A stretch of 64,000 bases of DNA from Algoriphagus yeomjeoni (GCF_003259505.1 NZ_QLLK01000001.1:186001-250000), one strand, 5' to 3'; shown: positions 35,689 through 44,490, counted from the stretch's first letter. Numbers and translations: made by a program. The notes: generated by a model not told the origin, from the letters alone.

Positions 35689-35862
35689 ATGTTTGGAATG
35701 GGCGCTATTGGGTTAATCATTTACGCGATCACTATTTTCGATGTGGTGAGCAGTAGGTTTGCCAACCCAAATGACAAATTGATTTGGGTGGTAATTGTAG
35801 TCTTGTTGCCACTTTTAGGGGCTATTCTCTGGTTTTTAATTGGAAGAGGGAAAAGGATTTGA
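35689..35862 (+). CDS. PLDc_N-like small membrane protein, tandem paralogue 3
   Basis: A 57-residue copy (MFGMGAIGLIIYAITIFDVV at its start, then NPNDKLIWVVIVVLLPLLG and FLIGRGKRI). The ATG at 35689 is chosen because it abuts the previous stop with a 1-nt gap and gives the normal length. A longer ORF from 35617 lies inside copy 2 in another frame and its extra 24 residues do not resemble the family. Confidence 0.7.
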   Translation: MFGMGAIGLIIYAITIFDVVSSRFANPNDKLIWVVIVVLLPLLGAILWFLIGRGKRI

Positions 35863-35909
35863 AATCAAATTGATAACTTATTCGTTCAATTGAAATAAAT
35901 GTATGAATC

Positions 35910-36074
35910 ATGGTAACTGTAATCAAAAAGGGATCAGATAAAAAAGAAATAGAGAAAGCACTATCAAAAGCAAAAAGCAAAAAAAACTTTGATGCTCAAA
36001 AATATTGCGGAGCACTTAATTTAAAAGAAGACCCTCAAGTAATCCAAAAGGCTATGAGAAATGAATGGAAATAG
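35910..36074 (+). CDS. Putative antitoxin of the PIN toxin
   Basis: A 54-residue basic/acidic protein beginning MVTVIKKGSDKKEIEKALSK and ending QKAMRNEWK. Its 3' end overlaps the PIN-domain gene start by 14 nt, the usual antitoxin-first arrangement. The Lys/Glu-rich helical first half and a GALNLKEDP turn resemble small Bacteroidota VapB-like antitoxins, but I cannot assign a named family. It probably binds and neutralises the toxin and may repress the operon. Confidence 0.65.
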   Translation: MVTVIKKGSDKKEIEKALSKAKSKKNFDAQKYCGALNLKEDPQVIQKAMRNEWK

Positions 36075-36432
36075 TCTACTGCTTGACACCAACATTATTC
36101 TTTACTTACTTTCAGGAGATCAGACTATTGCCGATTTTTTAAACAATAAATCGATATTTATTTCATTTGTAACTGAGCTAGAATTGTTAGGATATAATGA
36201 CCTAACTACGAAAGGAAGGCAAATTGTTGAAAATTTATTGGAAGACTCTGCCATAATTGACATTAATTCAGAGATAAAAAAGCTTGTCATTGAATTAAGA
36301 AACTCAAATAAAATCAAGCTTCCTGATGCAATAATTGCAGCTACTGCATTTTACCTAAATATCCCTTTGATGACAGCAGATAAGCGTCTTTCGAAGGTTA
36401 AGGAATTGAACATACTTCTATTTGAAAAATAG
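36061..36432 (+). CDS. PIN-domain ribonuclease toxin (VapC-like)
   Basis: A 123-residue PIN protein. The acidic metal-binding residues are in place: D9 (SLLLDTNIILY), E39 (FVTELELLGY), D89 (KIKLPDAIIAATA) and D107 (LMTADKRL). VapC enzymes cut tRNA or rRNA and halt growth when freed from the antitoxin. The start overlaps the antitoxin gene by 14 nt. No transposase or integrase is beside it, so the module is not visibly mobile, although the flanking genes also look accessory. Confidence 0.85.
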   Translation: MNGNSLLLDTNIILYLLSGDQTIADFLNNKSIFISFVTELELLGYNDLTTKGRQIVENLLEDSAIIDINSEIKKLVIELRNSNKIKLPDAIIAATAFYLNIPLMTADKRLSKVKELNILLFEK

Positions 36433-36468
36433 AATTTTTGGGCATCTATAAACTAGAAGTACTTAATT

Positions 36469-36750
36469 ATGAGAAGTCTATTTCTGTACTACAAGCAAAT
36501 CAACAGTTTCAACATCCCTTTCTCACTTAGCATTGCCTTGTTAGTATTATCAGAAAGAGGCAGTTTTTCAGTTTTTTTCTTTTTACCCTTGCTGACTGTA
36601 GGTTTTTTGCTTTCACTTTATCTCTATCAAGTAAGGTATGCCAATCAATACTTTTTCTATTACAATCTAGGTTTGGATAAGCTAAAATTGATAGGTTTTA
36701 CCTTTGGAATAAATGCCTCAATCGCACTAGTCTATTTCTTAATTTTCTGA
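36469..36750 (+). CDS. Small three-helix membrane protein preceding the ABC-MutS fusion
   Basis: A 93-residue hydrophobic protein of unknown function with three membrane segments (about 14-30, 33-52 and 74-92) and a short aromatic/basic link (QVRYANQYFFYYNLGLDKLK). It lies 3 nt upstream of the ABC/MutS-like fusion gene and is almost certainly co-expressed. It could be the membrane anchor or a minimal permease for the ABC domain. Length is far below that of a normal ABC permease. Confidence 0.65.
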   Translation: MRSLFLYYKQINSFNIPFSLSIALLVLSERGSFSVFFFLPLLTVGFLLSLYLYQVRYANQYFFYYNLGLDKLKLIGFTFGINASIALVYFLIF

Positions 36751-36753
36751 TCG

Positions 36754-38784
36754 ATGATGGCCCTGCATAGCTTAGAAGTCGATAGCATAATCAAATCATT
36801 TGGGCAAAAGCATCTCTTAACAGACATCTATCTTAAGTGCGCAACGGGTGAGGTTATAGGTATTCTTGGACGAAATGGAACAGGAAAATCCACACTCCTT
36901 CAGATCATCTTTGGTTCGGTAGAAACGGAAAATAAAAGCATACGAGTAGATGGCAAACCCTTATCAAAAGCTTATTCGACTGGAGATAAAATAGCTTATC
37001 TACCCCAAGGAAATTTCTTGCCGAAAAACATTACTGTTTCGGGGGTCATTCGAACCTTTATCCCAGACGAAACCAGAAGAAGTTCAGTCAAGGCAAATAT
37101 CAGAGTAGAACCGCTTCTGAAGAAAAAAATCAATTCGCTTTCAGGAGGAGAGAAAAGGTACCTCCAAGTATTGTTAATTCTAAACCTCCCTACGGCATTT
37201 GCTCTACTAGATGAGCCTTTTTCCCAAGTAGAACCGCTCTACAGGGCTGAAATAAAGGCCCTCATTGATTTACATAAGCAAGAAAAAGGCATCATCATCA
37301 CGGATCACGACTATGTGAATCTGATGGATGTGAGCGACAAAACGTTCCTGCTGACTGGAGGCGCACTGAAGCCTATCCAAGATAGAAAGCAACTCATCGA
37401 ATACAATTACCTGCCGCCCGAAAAGTCCCAATCGGAAGAAGAAGCTGTAGATGAACGCTTTATTACCGATAAGCAAACGGCGAAAGACTTAGGTCTATCC
37501 GTCAATTACGATGAGGAAAGCCTCTTGGCGCTTTTTGAAAAGCCTGCTTCTAAAGGTGGGAAAGTATACTTGGAGAAGCTGTTTGGAAGTCCAACGAAGA
37601 GCAAAACCATCCTACAAAACAGACAGAAAGCAATTCAATTCTTTCAGACAAATGACTTCCTATTAAAAGTTGACAAAAAGCAACTTGACTTTATCGCTGT
37701 GTATCTGGAGTCTGGAATAGCGGTAACTTCTTCTTCCTATTTCAGCTCTTTGTCCATTTATTTGAAGAATACGTATAGAACTTCAAACAATTTTTACATC
37801 CAGGAAACTGGGATGCAGCATGTGTTTGACTTTTTGAAAAATGCGCTACAACTCGCCACTAAAATCCAAGACCTAAGCCCAACCTGGTATTTATCAGATC
37901 TTGCTTATCAGATTCAAGAGAAAATAAACAGTAATAGTTTTCGGGACTTCATAGATAACTATGGTAAGAAGCCACTTTCCCTCCACTTTTCAGCCTTTGA
38001 CTATATTTTGAGAAAAAAGGCAAAGGAAGAATTGCTCTGGTTGCTCGAACGCTTTTATGAATTTGATGCATACAACGCGGTAGCTCAAACGAGTAGAAAG
38101 TATAAGCTCTCGATTCCTGAATATGAAGAGGAGCAAGCCTCTCTTATAAAAATAGAAGGGTTATTTCACCCAAAGTTGGCGAAAGCTGTAGGGAATGACT
38201 TCACTATTTCAGCGAAAGAAAACATATGCTTTCTGACTGGGGCAAACATGTCTGGAAAATCCACCTTTTTAAAAGCCTTCGGCCTTGCCGCTTATCTCGC
38301 TCATTTGGGATTTCCTGTCCCAGCTACCAAAATGAAAACGAGTATTTTCGACGGGCTCTTCACTACAATCAATCTTTCTGATAACCTCAATACCGGCCTG
38401 AGCCACTTTTACAGCGAAGTAAAAAGAGTAAAGGAAGTAGCTAGCGAGATCAAAAATGATAAAAATCTGGTTGTGATTTTTGATGAGTTATTTCGTGGCA
38501 CAAATGTCAAAGATGCCTCTGCAGCCTCTTCATTGATTATTTCTGCAATCGCCCAACAGACCGGAAGTGTCTATATCATCTCTTCACACATAATGGAAAT
38601 CGCACAGGAATTGGAAAAGCAAAAGAACATCTTCTTCAGATGCTTTGATGTAAAAGTGGTGAATGATGAAGCTAAATATACCTACAAACTTGTCGATGGA
38701 GTTTCCAAAGACAGTCTAGGGCTGCATATCGTCATCAAAGAGCAAATAGTGGAATTGCTAGAAGGAAAAACTCCTAATTCTTGA
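36754..38784 (+). CDS. Fusion of an ABC-transporter ATPase with a MutS-type ATPase domain
   Basis: A 676-residue protein with two complete P-loop ATPases. Residues 1-220 form an ABC domain: Walker A GRNGTGKS (39-46), Q-loop YLPQG, signature LSGGE (129-133), Walker B ALLDEP with D153/E154, and switch His in TDHD (H185). After an acidic linker (about 221-236), residues 237-676 resemble the core/lever and ATPase region of MutS-related proteins: Walker A GANMSGKS (496-503), Walker B VVIFDE (573-578), then SSHIMEIA. The MutS mismatch-binding domain is absent, so mismatch repair is unlikely. In other Bacteroidota I would expect these as separate neighbouring genes. Function unknown. Confidence 0.88.
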   Translation: MMALHSLEVDSIIKSFGQKHLLTDIYLKCATGEVIGILGRNGTGKSTLLQIIFGSVETENKSIRVDGKPLSKAYSTGDKIAYLPQGNFLPKNITVSGVIRTFIPDETRRSSVKANIRVEPLLKKKINSLSGGEKRYLQVLLILNLPTAFALLDEPFSQVEPLYRAEIKALIDLHKQEKGIIITDHDYVNLMDVSDKTFLLTGGALKPIQDRKQLIEYNYLPPEKSQSEEEAVDERFITDKQTAKDLGLSVNYDEESLLALFEKPASKGGKVYLEKLFGSPTKSKTILQNRQKAIQFFQTNDFLLKVDKKQLDFIAVYLESGIAVTSSSYFSSLSIYLKNTYRTSNNFYIQETGMQHVFDFLKNALQLATKIQDLSPTWYLSDLAYQIQEKINSNSFRDFIDNYGKKPLSLHFSAFDYILRKKAKEELLWLLERFYEFDAYNAVAQTSRKYKLSIPEYEEEQASLIKIEGLFHPKLAKAVGNDFTISAKENICFLTGANMSGKSTFLKAFGLAAYLAHLGFPVPATKMKTSIFDGLFTTINLSDNLNTGLSHFYSEVKRVKEVASEIKNDKNLVVIFDELFRGTNVKDASAASSLIISAIAQQTGSVYIISSHIMEIAQELEKQKNIFFRCFDVKVVNDEAKYTYKLVDGVSKDSLGLHIVIKEQIVELLEGKTPNS

Positions 38785-38814
38785 CTTATGAGGGAAGGAT
38801 TACTCCCTTTGTCT

Positions 38815-39702
38815 CTAATTATAAATATGCTTTAAGGCTGGCACCAAATCAGGACATTCGTAATCGAAACCTGCTTTTTGGATTTTTTGAGAAGAAACTC
38901 GATTGCCACCAAGAACCATTGCCGCCATCTTTCCAAGAACTAGTTTGAGGACGAAACCCGGTACGCCTATTCCCACATAAGGTTTACCCTTAGCTTTTGC
39001 CGCTGCTTGAGTCAATTGCTGATTGGTAGCAGGATTTGGGGCAACTGCATTGAAAACTCCCTGTAGCGTAGTCTTTTCCAATGCAAAGACAAACATTCTA
39101 GCCAAGTCTTCTATACCTATCCAACTCATCCATTGATCTCCTGTACCGAGTGGAGCTGCGATAGGTGGCTTCATCATTTCTCCAAGTGCTCCACCATTGG
39201 CATCGAGCACAATTCCTATTCTGAGCATCACAGTTCGAAGGTGCAATTCCTCCATTTTCTTCACTTCATTTTCCCATGCTACCACTGTACGAGCTAAGAA
39301 ATCTGATCCTGGCTCATGCATTTCGTCCATCAATGATGTCCCAGTATTGAATCCATAATATCCCACAGCAGATGCTGAAATAAAGGTGTTTGGCTTTTCG
39401 GTGGCATTTTCTACGGCTGTGTAAAGCAACTTAGAACTATCAATTCGAGAGTCCAAGATGAGCTTTTTACGTTCATCCGTCCAACGTTTATCAGCCACAC
39501 CTGCACCGGCTAAATGAATGATGGCGTCTGCCCACTCTACTGCCTCAGTCTCTATAGTTTGCTTATCTAGGTCCCATAGAAATGACTTTTGCTTTTGTTT
39601 GGATCTACTTAGCCAGGCAACTGAATACCCTTTCAGTTCCAGCAGCTGAGTGATTTTTTGGCCAATAAGACCTGAACCTCCGGAAATAAGAATATTTTTC
39701 AT
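38815..39702 (-). CDS. TIGR01777-type NAD-dependent epimerase/dehydratase (YfcH-like)
   Basis: A 295-residue extended short-chain-dehydrogenase-like protein. The N-terminal dinucleotide motif is ILISGGSGLIGQKI (4-17). ADAIIHLAGAGVADKRW and FISASAVGYYGFNTG fit the YfcH/SulA group, and a C-terminal DUF1731-like segment (VSSQKIQKAGFDYECPDL) is present. The biochemical role of this group is not established. It is a single gene whose 3' end faces the ABC-MutS gene. Confidence 0.9.
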   Translation of the reverse strand: MKNILISGGSGLIGQKITQLLELKGYSVAWLSRSKQKQKSFLWDLDKQTIETEAVEWADAIIHLAGAGVADKRWTDERKKLILDSRIDSSKLLYTAVENATEKPNTFISASAVGYYGFNTGTSLMDEMHEPGSDFLARTVVAWENEVKKMEELHLRTVMLRIGIVLDANGGALGEMMKPPIAAPLGTGDQWMSWIGIEDLARMFVFALEKTTLQGVFNAVAPNPATNQQLTQAAAKAKGKPYVGIGVPGFVLKLVLGKMAAMVLGGNRVSSQKIQKAGFDYECPDLVPALKHIYN

Positions 39703-39836
39703 TGCTGGGTGATTTATTTTAAGATAACCCTATATCAATCCAATATGTTACTCTTCTCTGATAATATAAGGCTATGTACGCTTCTTTAAATTCAATTTCT
39801 ATTCCTAATTTGGGCTAACTAATTGAAAAAACTAGT

Positions 39837-41105
39837 TTGAACAGTACATCTATTTTTCGGTACGTACTACTCTGGATCGTTTTGAGTCTGGTAATCGGCT
39901 TACTTTCAGGGGCTGCCTCCGCTATTTTTCTAATTGCCTTGAACTGGGCTACTAATTACCGGGAATCTCACATCTGGATCATTGCATTTCTGCCAATTGC
40001 CGGGTTTGTAATAGGTTGGAGTTATTACCGGTTTGGTGAAAATTCTGTAAAAGGGAATAATCTTTTGCTGGATGAGCTTTACAAAACAGAAAAACCGATT
40101 CCCCTTAGAATGACTCCTCTGGTGCTATTAGGAACTGTTTTGACACATTTATTTGGAGGGTCCGCTGGACGTGAGGGCACAGCAGTGCAAATGGGAGGAT
40201 CACTTGCTGACCAACTTACAAAGTATTTTAAGGTGGATCCAGCAGATCGAAGAATCATTTTAATAGCTGGGGTTTCCGGGGGATTTGCCTCTGTTTTTGG
40301 GACACCCTTGGCTGGAGCAATATTCGCATTAGAATGGATGTTGCATAGGAAAATTAGATGGAAATCAGTGTTTCCAGCCTTTTTGACTGCTTTTGTGGCA
40401 AATTGGGTTTGTGCCTCACTTTTTGGAGTTGGCCACACGCATTATTTGGTAGATTTGGTTCCTCCGCATACGTTGATCAACCTACTTTGGATTATTCCCG
40501 CAGGAATTGCCTTTGGATTATCCGGGAGATTATTTGCCCAAAGCAATCATTTTTTTTCTCATCTATTTTCCAACTACATTTCTTATCCTCCACTTCGCCC
40601 GGTCATAGGTGGACTGGTGATCGCAGGAATTGTATACATTTCGGACAGTACGACCTACATAGGGCTTGGTATTCCAAGGATAGTTGAAGCCTTCGAGACT
40701 CCACTACCATGGTATGATTGGCTGGTGAAAACTGGCCTGACCAGCTTTACTTTAGGAGCTGGCTTCAAAGGCGGAGAAGTGACACCTTTATTCTTCACAG
40801 GAGCCACATTGGGCAATGCACTCTCTTCCTGGATTCCACTTCCGCTTGCCTTATTGGCAGGCATGGGATTCGTAGGCGTTTTTTCAGGAGCAACCAATAC
40901 TCCACTCGCATGTACTGTGATGGGCATGGAACTATTTGGATATGAATCAGGCATATTTTTGGGAATTGCCTGCTTGATCGCCTACCTTTTCAGTGGAAAA
41001 TCAAGCATCTATTCCTCACAAAATCTGGATAAAAAATTCCATTTATATCCAGCTGAAGGGATTTTTAAAACTTCAGAAAAACCAACTAGCAAAAAGGATA
41101 GGTAA
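39837..41105 (+). CDS. CLC-family anion channel/antiporter, possible fluoride-type branch
   Basis: A 422-residue membrane protein of the CLC fold. FGGSAGREGTAVQMGG carries the gating Glu (E113). GVSGGFASVFGTPLAG and FKGGEVTPLFFTGATLGN match later CLC motifs. The usual anion-binding GSGIP is replaced by VKGNNLLLDE (71-80), which I recall as a trait of CLC-F fluoride/proton antiporters, so fluoride export is possible. No fluoride riboswitch is visible upstream. The TTG start at 39837 gives a normal N-terminus. It heads an ion-transport block with trkH and trkA, 24 nt before trkH. Confidence 0.85.
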   Translation: MNSTSIFRYVLLWIVLSLVIGLLSGAASAIFLIALNWATNYRESHIWIIAFLPIAGFVIGWSYYRFGENSVKGNNLLLDELYKTEKPIPLRMTPLVLLGTVLTHLFGGSAGREGTAVQMGGSLADQLTKYFKVDPADRRIILIAGVSGGFASVFGTPLAGAIFALEWMLHRKIRWKSVFPAFLTAFVANWVCASLFGVGHTHYLVDLVPPHTLINLLWIIPAGIAFGLSGRLFAQSNHFFSHLFSNYISYPPLRPVIGGLVIAGIVYISDSTTYIGLGIPRIVEAFETPLPWYDWLVKTGLTSFTLGAGFKGGEVTPLFFTGATLGNALSSWIPLPLALLAGMGFVGVFSGATNTPLACTVMGMELFGYESGIFLGIACLIAYLFSGKSSIYSSQNLDKKFHLYPAEGIFKTSEKPTSKKDR

Positions 41106-41129
41106 CCCTTGTACGCGTAATTGTAAGCT

Positions 41130-42944
41130 ATGAAACTAAAGCTGAAATTCTTTTCTAACCCCGATCGAAACATCCTTTTTCTGAAGAAGGTGATGAAGAT
41201 TCAGGAAAAAGTAGTTCAGCTTAGCAGTATTTTAGCTTTTGGAATATTACTATTTCACTTAGGCTACTCAATAGACCCAAAAGATCAAGTTGCAACATCT
41301 TTCCTATTCAACTTGTGTTTGATGTTGATAGGCACAGGTTACTTGGTAAAAGTATTCCTCGTGGAGAAATCAATTTATCCTGCAAGGGTAATCTTTGAAA
41401 TTCTACTCTCCATACTCCTTTGTCTTACGGCATTGGTTCGGTGGAATTTATTTGGAAATGAGACTACAGAGATGATCCTCTCTTTTTCGACTCATTATCA
41501 CCTAATCAATGCCTTAGTCATTATCTTATTTTTCATAGAACTAAGCAAATTCAGCTTAACGGTGAATGAGCTTAAGCTCAGTCCTTCTCTAGTATTTATT
41601 CTATCTTTCATAATCCTGATATTCGTGGGAACAGGACTTCTGAGCCTTCCTGAAGCCACCACTAGAGATATCAGCTTTATAGATGCATTGTTTACTTCCA
41701 CTTCAGCCGTATGCGTTACAGGTTTGATCGTACTAGACACTGCCAAGGATTTCACCTTTTTTGGTCAGGTGATTATCATGATACTTTTCCAAATCGGAGG
41801 ACTTGGAATCATGGTTTTCACCAGCTTCTTCGGGTTCTTTTTCAAGGGAAGTTATTCTATAGAAAACAGGCTTTTCATACGCGACTACATCAATGAGAAC
41901 AATGTAAATGAGATTTACACCACCTTATTCAAAATCATCTCCTTTACTGTTTTGGTAGAAGGTATTTGTGCTTTCCTGATTTATCATTTCACAGATTCTG
42001 CTCAATTTTCTGGTCAGGGAGACCAGCTCTTCTTTTCACTTTTTCACGCCATTTCTGCTTTCTGCAACGCAGGTTTTTCTACGCTAGGTAATGGACTATA
42101 TCAGGAAGGGTTTAGGGAGGCATACAATATGCATTTAGCTATAGCCTTAGCAATTGTTCTAGGTGGAATCGGGTTTCCAGTGGTGTTAAACTACTATTCC
42201 TATGTAAAGCATCTGATTGTTGGTTTTGTGAAAAGCGTGCTCGGCTTAGAAAAATACCGGCACACACCAAGAGTTTCCAGTGTGAACACTAGACTGGTGG
42301 TCTATACCACTGGTATTCTACTGGTAGTTGGAATGGTAGTGTATGCGATTTCGGAGCAAGAGCACACCTTGAAAGGACTTAGTCTGTATGGGAAATTTGC
42401 TACTACAGTTTTTGGAGCAGTCACTCCTAGAACTGCAGGTTTCAACACTGTAGACATGCGCGAATTGGCAGTTCCTACTGTACTGGTTTATCTTTTCCTG
42501 ATGTGGATAGGAGCATCGCCTGGATCCACTGGCGGCGGACTAAAAACGAGCACCTTTGCAGTAGCTATGCTCAATACCTTCAGTATCGCTTCAGGGAAAA
42601 CCAGAGTGGAAGTATTCAGAAGACAACTCTCCAATGAAACGCTCAAAAAAGCCTTTGCTGTTATTTCTTTGTCCGTGCTTGTGATGGGTCTTGGGGTATT
42701 TCTACTAATGGTTTTTGATCCTGAACTCCCCATGATTGATGTGGCTTTCGAAGTTTTTAGCGCATTTTCCACAGTTGGGCTTTCCTTGGGGATCACCTCA
42801 CAATTGAGCTTGGGAAGTAAATTAGTCTTGATGGTAATCATGCTCATCGGAAGAGTAGGAACATTAACTATTCTAATTGCAATCGTTCGAAAAATAGGCG
42901 AACAACGGTACAAATACCCTGAAGAAACCGTCTTTATAACGTAA
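41130..42944 (+). CDS. trkH: TrkH-family potassium uptake membrane subunit
   Basis: A 604-residue K+ translocation subunit. The four pore-loop filters are seen with their Gly residues: AVCVTGLIVL, AFCNAGFSTLG, TPRTAGFNTVD and AFSTVGLSLG. About 130 extra N-terminal residues with roughly three additional membrane helices precede the first M1-P-M2 unit, making it longer than standard TrkH/KtrB. It acts with the RCK regulatory protein encoded 10 nt downstream. GASPGSTGGGLKTSTF is the conserved intracellular-gate region. Confidence 0.93.
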   Translation: MKLKLKFFSNPDRNILFLKKVMKIQEKVVQLSSILAFGILLFHLGYSIDPKDQVATSFLFNLCLMLIGTGYLVKVFLVEKSIYPARVIFEILLSILLCLTALVRWNLFGNETTEMILSFSTHYHLINALVIILFFIELSKFSLTVNELKLSPSLVFILSFIILIFVGTGLLSLPEATTRDISFIDALFTSTSAVCVTGLIVLDTAKDFTFFGQVIIMILFQIGGLGIMVFTSFFGFFFKGSYSIENRLFIRDYINENNVNEIYTTLFKIISFTVLVEGICAFLIYHFTDSAQFSGQGDQLFFSLFHAISAFCNAGFSTLGNGLYQEGFREAYNMHLAIALAIVLGGIGFPVVLNYYSYVKHLIVGFVKSVLGLEKYRHTPRVSSVNTRLVVYTTGILLVVGMVVYAISEQEHTLKGLSLYGKFATTVFGAVTPRTAGFNTVDMRELAVPTVLVYLFLMWIGASPGSTGGGLKTSTFAVAMLNTFSIASGKTRVEVFRRQLSNETLKKAFAVISLSVLVMGLGVFLLMVFDPELPMIDVAFEVFSAFSTVGLSLGITSQLSLGSKLVLMVIMLIGRVGTLTILIAIVRKIGEQRYKYPEETVFIT

Positions 42945-42954
42945 TCTAAAACAC

Positions 42955-43644
42955 ATGAAATATATAATTGTAGGCATAGGAAACTTTGGAGGATATCTGG
43001 CAAAACGCCTGACAAATCTAGGTCACGAAGTGATCGGTGTGGATTCCAATGAAGGCAGAATTGAAATGATCAAAGACAGTATCACTCATTCCATTGTCAT
43101 GGATGCCACAGATCAGGCGGCGGTAAAGAATCTACCTTTGAAGGAGACTGATGTGGTCATTATTGCCATAGGAGAGGATATTGGAGCATCCATCATGAGC
43201 ACAGCCATTTTCAAGCAGCTCAAATCAAAGCGAATTATAGCGCGTGCAATTAACGATTTGCATGAGACGGTGATTCAAGCAATTGGAGTGGATGAAATAA
43301 TCCATCCGGAAGAGGAGACTGCAGATCGACTTTCCAAGCGACTTGAAATGAAAGGCGTTTTGGACTCTTTGGAGATTTCGGATGAGTATAATATTGTGGA
43401 AGTAAAAGTGCCTGGTAGATATGTCGAAATGACTGTAGCTGAAGCGGATATCAGGAAGGAATTTTACTTGAATATTCTTACTATTATAAAAATCGAGCAG
43501 AAGAAAAATCTACTGGGTATCAATACTCCTTACAAAAATGTGATTGGCGTGGTAACTCCTGAGTATGCCTTCGAGGCTGAAGATATTTTACTTCTCTTTG
43601 GTAAGGTGAAAAACATACAGGATTTCCTAAAATTCGGCGATTAA
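42955..43644 (+). CDS. trkA: TrkA/KtrA-type RCK potassium uptake regulator
   Basis: A 229-residue cytoplasmic protein with one RCK_N Rossmann domain (IIVGIGNFGGYLAKRLTNLG, then VIGVDSNEGRIEMI) and one RCK_C domain (about 140-225, YNIVEVKVPGRYVEMTVAEA). Single-unit length is that of KtrA rather than the doubled E. coli TrkA. It binds nucleotides and gates the TrkH partner encoded immediately upstream. The 3' end overlaps the convergent K+ channel gene by 4 nt. Confidence 0.93.
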   Translation: MKYIIVGIGNFGGYLAKRLTNLGHEVIGVDSNEGRIEMIKDSITHSIVMDATDQAAVKNLPLKETDVVIIAIGEDIGASIMSTAIFKQLKSKRIIARAINDLHETVIQAIGVDEIIHPEEETADRLSKRLEMKGVLDSLEISDEYNIVEVKVPGRYVEMTVAEADIRKEFYLNILTIIKIEQKKNLLGINTPYKNVIGVVTPEYAFEAEDILLLFGKVKNIQDFLKFGD

Positions 43645-44453
43645 AACAGTTTTTCTCCACAGTTTTTGCAATAATTGTCTGTCTGAAGAAGTGGGGTATA
43701 TCTACATTTAGGGCATATTTTATCTCCTAGCAATAGTTCATCTTTTCTTTTTTGCGAAGCCATCTCAGAAGAAACAATGCCTGTGGGAACTGCGATGATC
43801 GCATAGCCAAGTAACATGATCAGTGAAGAAACCAGCTGACCCAGAGGAGTAACTGGATAGATATCACCAAATCCTACAGTAGTCAAGGTCACAATCGCCC
43901 AATACATCCCGACGGGAATACTGGTAAATCCATGCTCCGGGCCTTCAATGATAAACATGAAGGTTCCCATGATAAGCACAATAGTGATCACAAATCCTAT
44001 GAATATCATAATCTTGTGAGAGCTCGATTTTAAAGATTTGGTCAGATACTCTGCCTCAGCCACATATCGACCAAGCTTCAAAATACGAATTACACGCAAG
44101 AGACGAAGGGCTCTTACTACCGTGAATAATTGGGAATTAAGTACAAAGAAGCTGAGATAGGTAGGTAAAATTGCCAGCAAATCAACCATACCAAAAAAGC
44201 TGAAAATATAGCCAGTAGCCTTTCTGGATAACCAAACTCTCAATAAATATTCGATTGTAAATAGAATTGTAAATAACCACTCAAGAATTAAAAAAGCCTC
44301 GCCGTAATCTTCTCTTAGACTGGCAACTGAATCTAAAATTGCCACGAAAATACTTCCAAAAATCATGAATAAGAGGACCACGTCAAACAACTTTGACGCC
44401 TTATCATTTGATTCAAATACGATGTGTGCTAATCGCTTTTTGGTGATTTTCAT
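43641..44453 (-). CDS. Voltage-sensor potassium channel with C-terminal zinc ribbon
   Basis: A 270-residue Kv-like channel with six membrane segments. S4 carries regularly spaced Arg residues (R114, R117, R120, R123, K126, R129) in VRALRLLRVIRILKLGR, and the pore filter is TTVGFGD (191-197). The cytosolic tail ends in a zinc ribbon with C247, C250, C262 and C265 (CPKC ... CKNC). The ribbon could serve tetramer assembly or sensing. It is tail to tail with trkA, so inward Trk transport and this channel lie together. Confidence 0.9.
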   Translation of the reverse strand: MKITKKRLAHIVFESNDKASKLFDVVLLFMIFGSIFVAILDSVASLREDYGEAFLILEWLFTILFTIEYLLRVWLSRKATGYIFSFFGMVDLLAILPTYLSFFVLNSQLFTVVRALRLLRVIRILKLGRYVAEAEYLTKSLKSSSHKIMIFIGFVITIVLIMGTFMFIIEGPEHGFTSIPVGMYWAIVTLTTVGFGDIYPVTPLGQLVSSLIMLLGYAIIAVPTGIVSSEMASQKRKDELLLGDKICPKCRYTPLLQTDNYCKNCGEKLF

Positions 44454-44490
44454 GAGGGAATTTAGAGAAATTTCATAGGCAAAACCAACC

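Noticed and set aside
36754-38784. DNA mismatch repair function for the MutS-like region
   Set aside because: The mismatch-recognition and connector domains are absent, and an ABC ATPase occupies the N-terminus.
38791-38808. AGGGA/TCCCT hairpin between the ABC-MutS fusion and the epimerase gene as a terminator
   Set aside because: The stem is only 5 bp and the following T run is poor.
39703-39836. Fluoride riboswitch upstream of the CLC gene
   Set aside because: I looked for the characteristic conserved fluoride aptamer segments and saw none.
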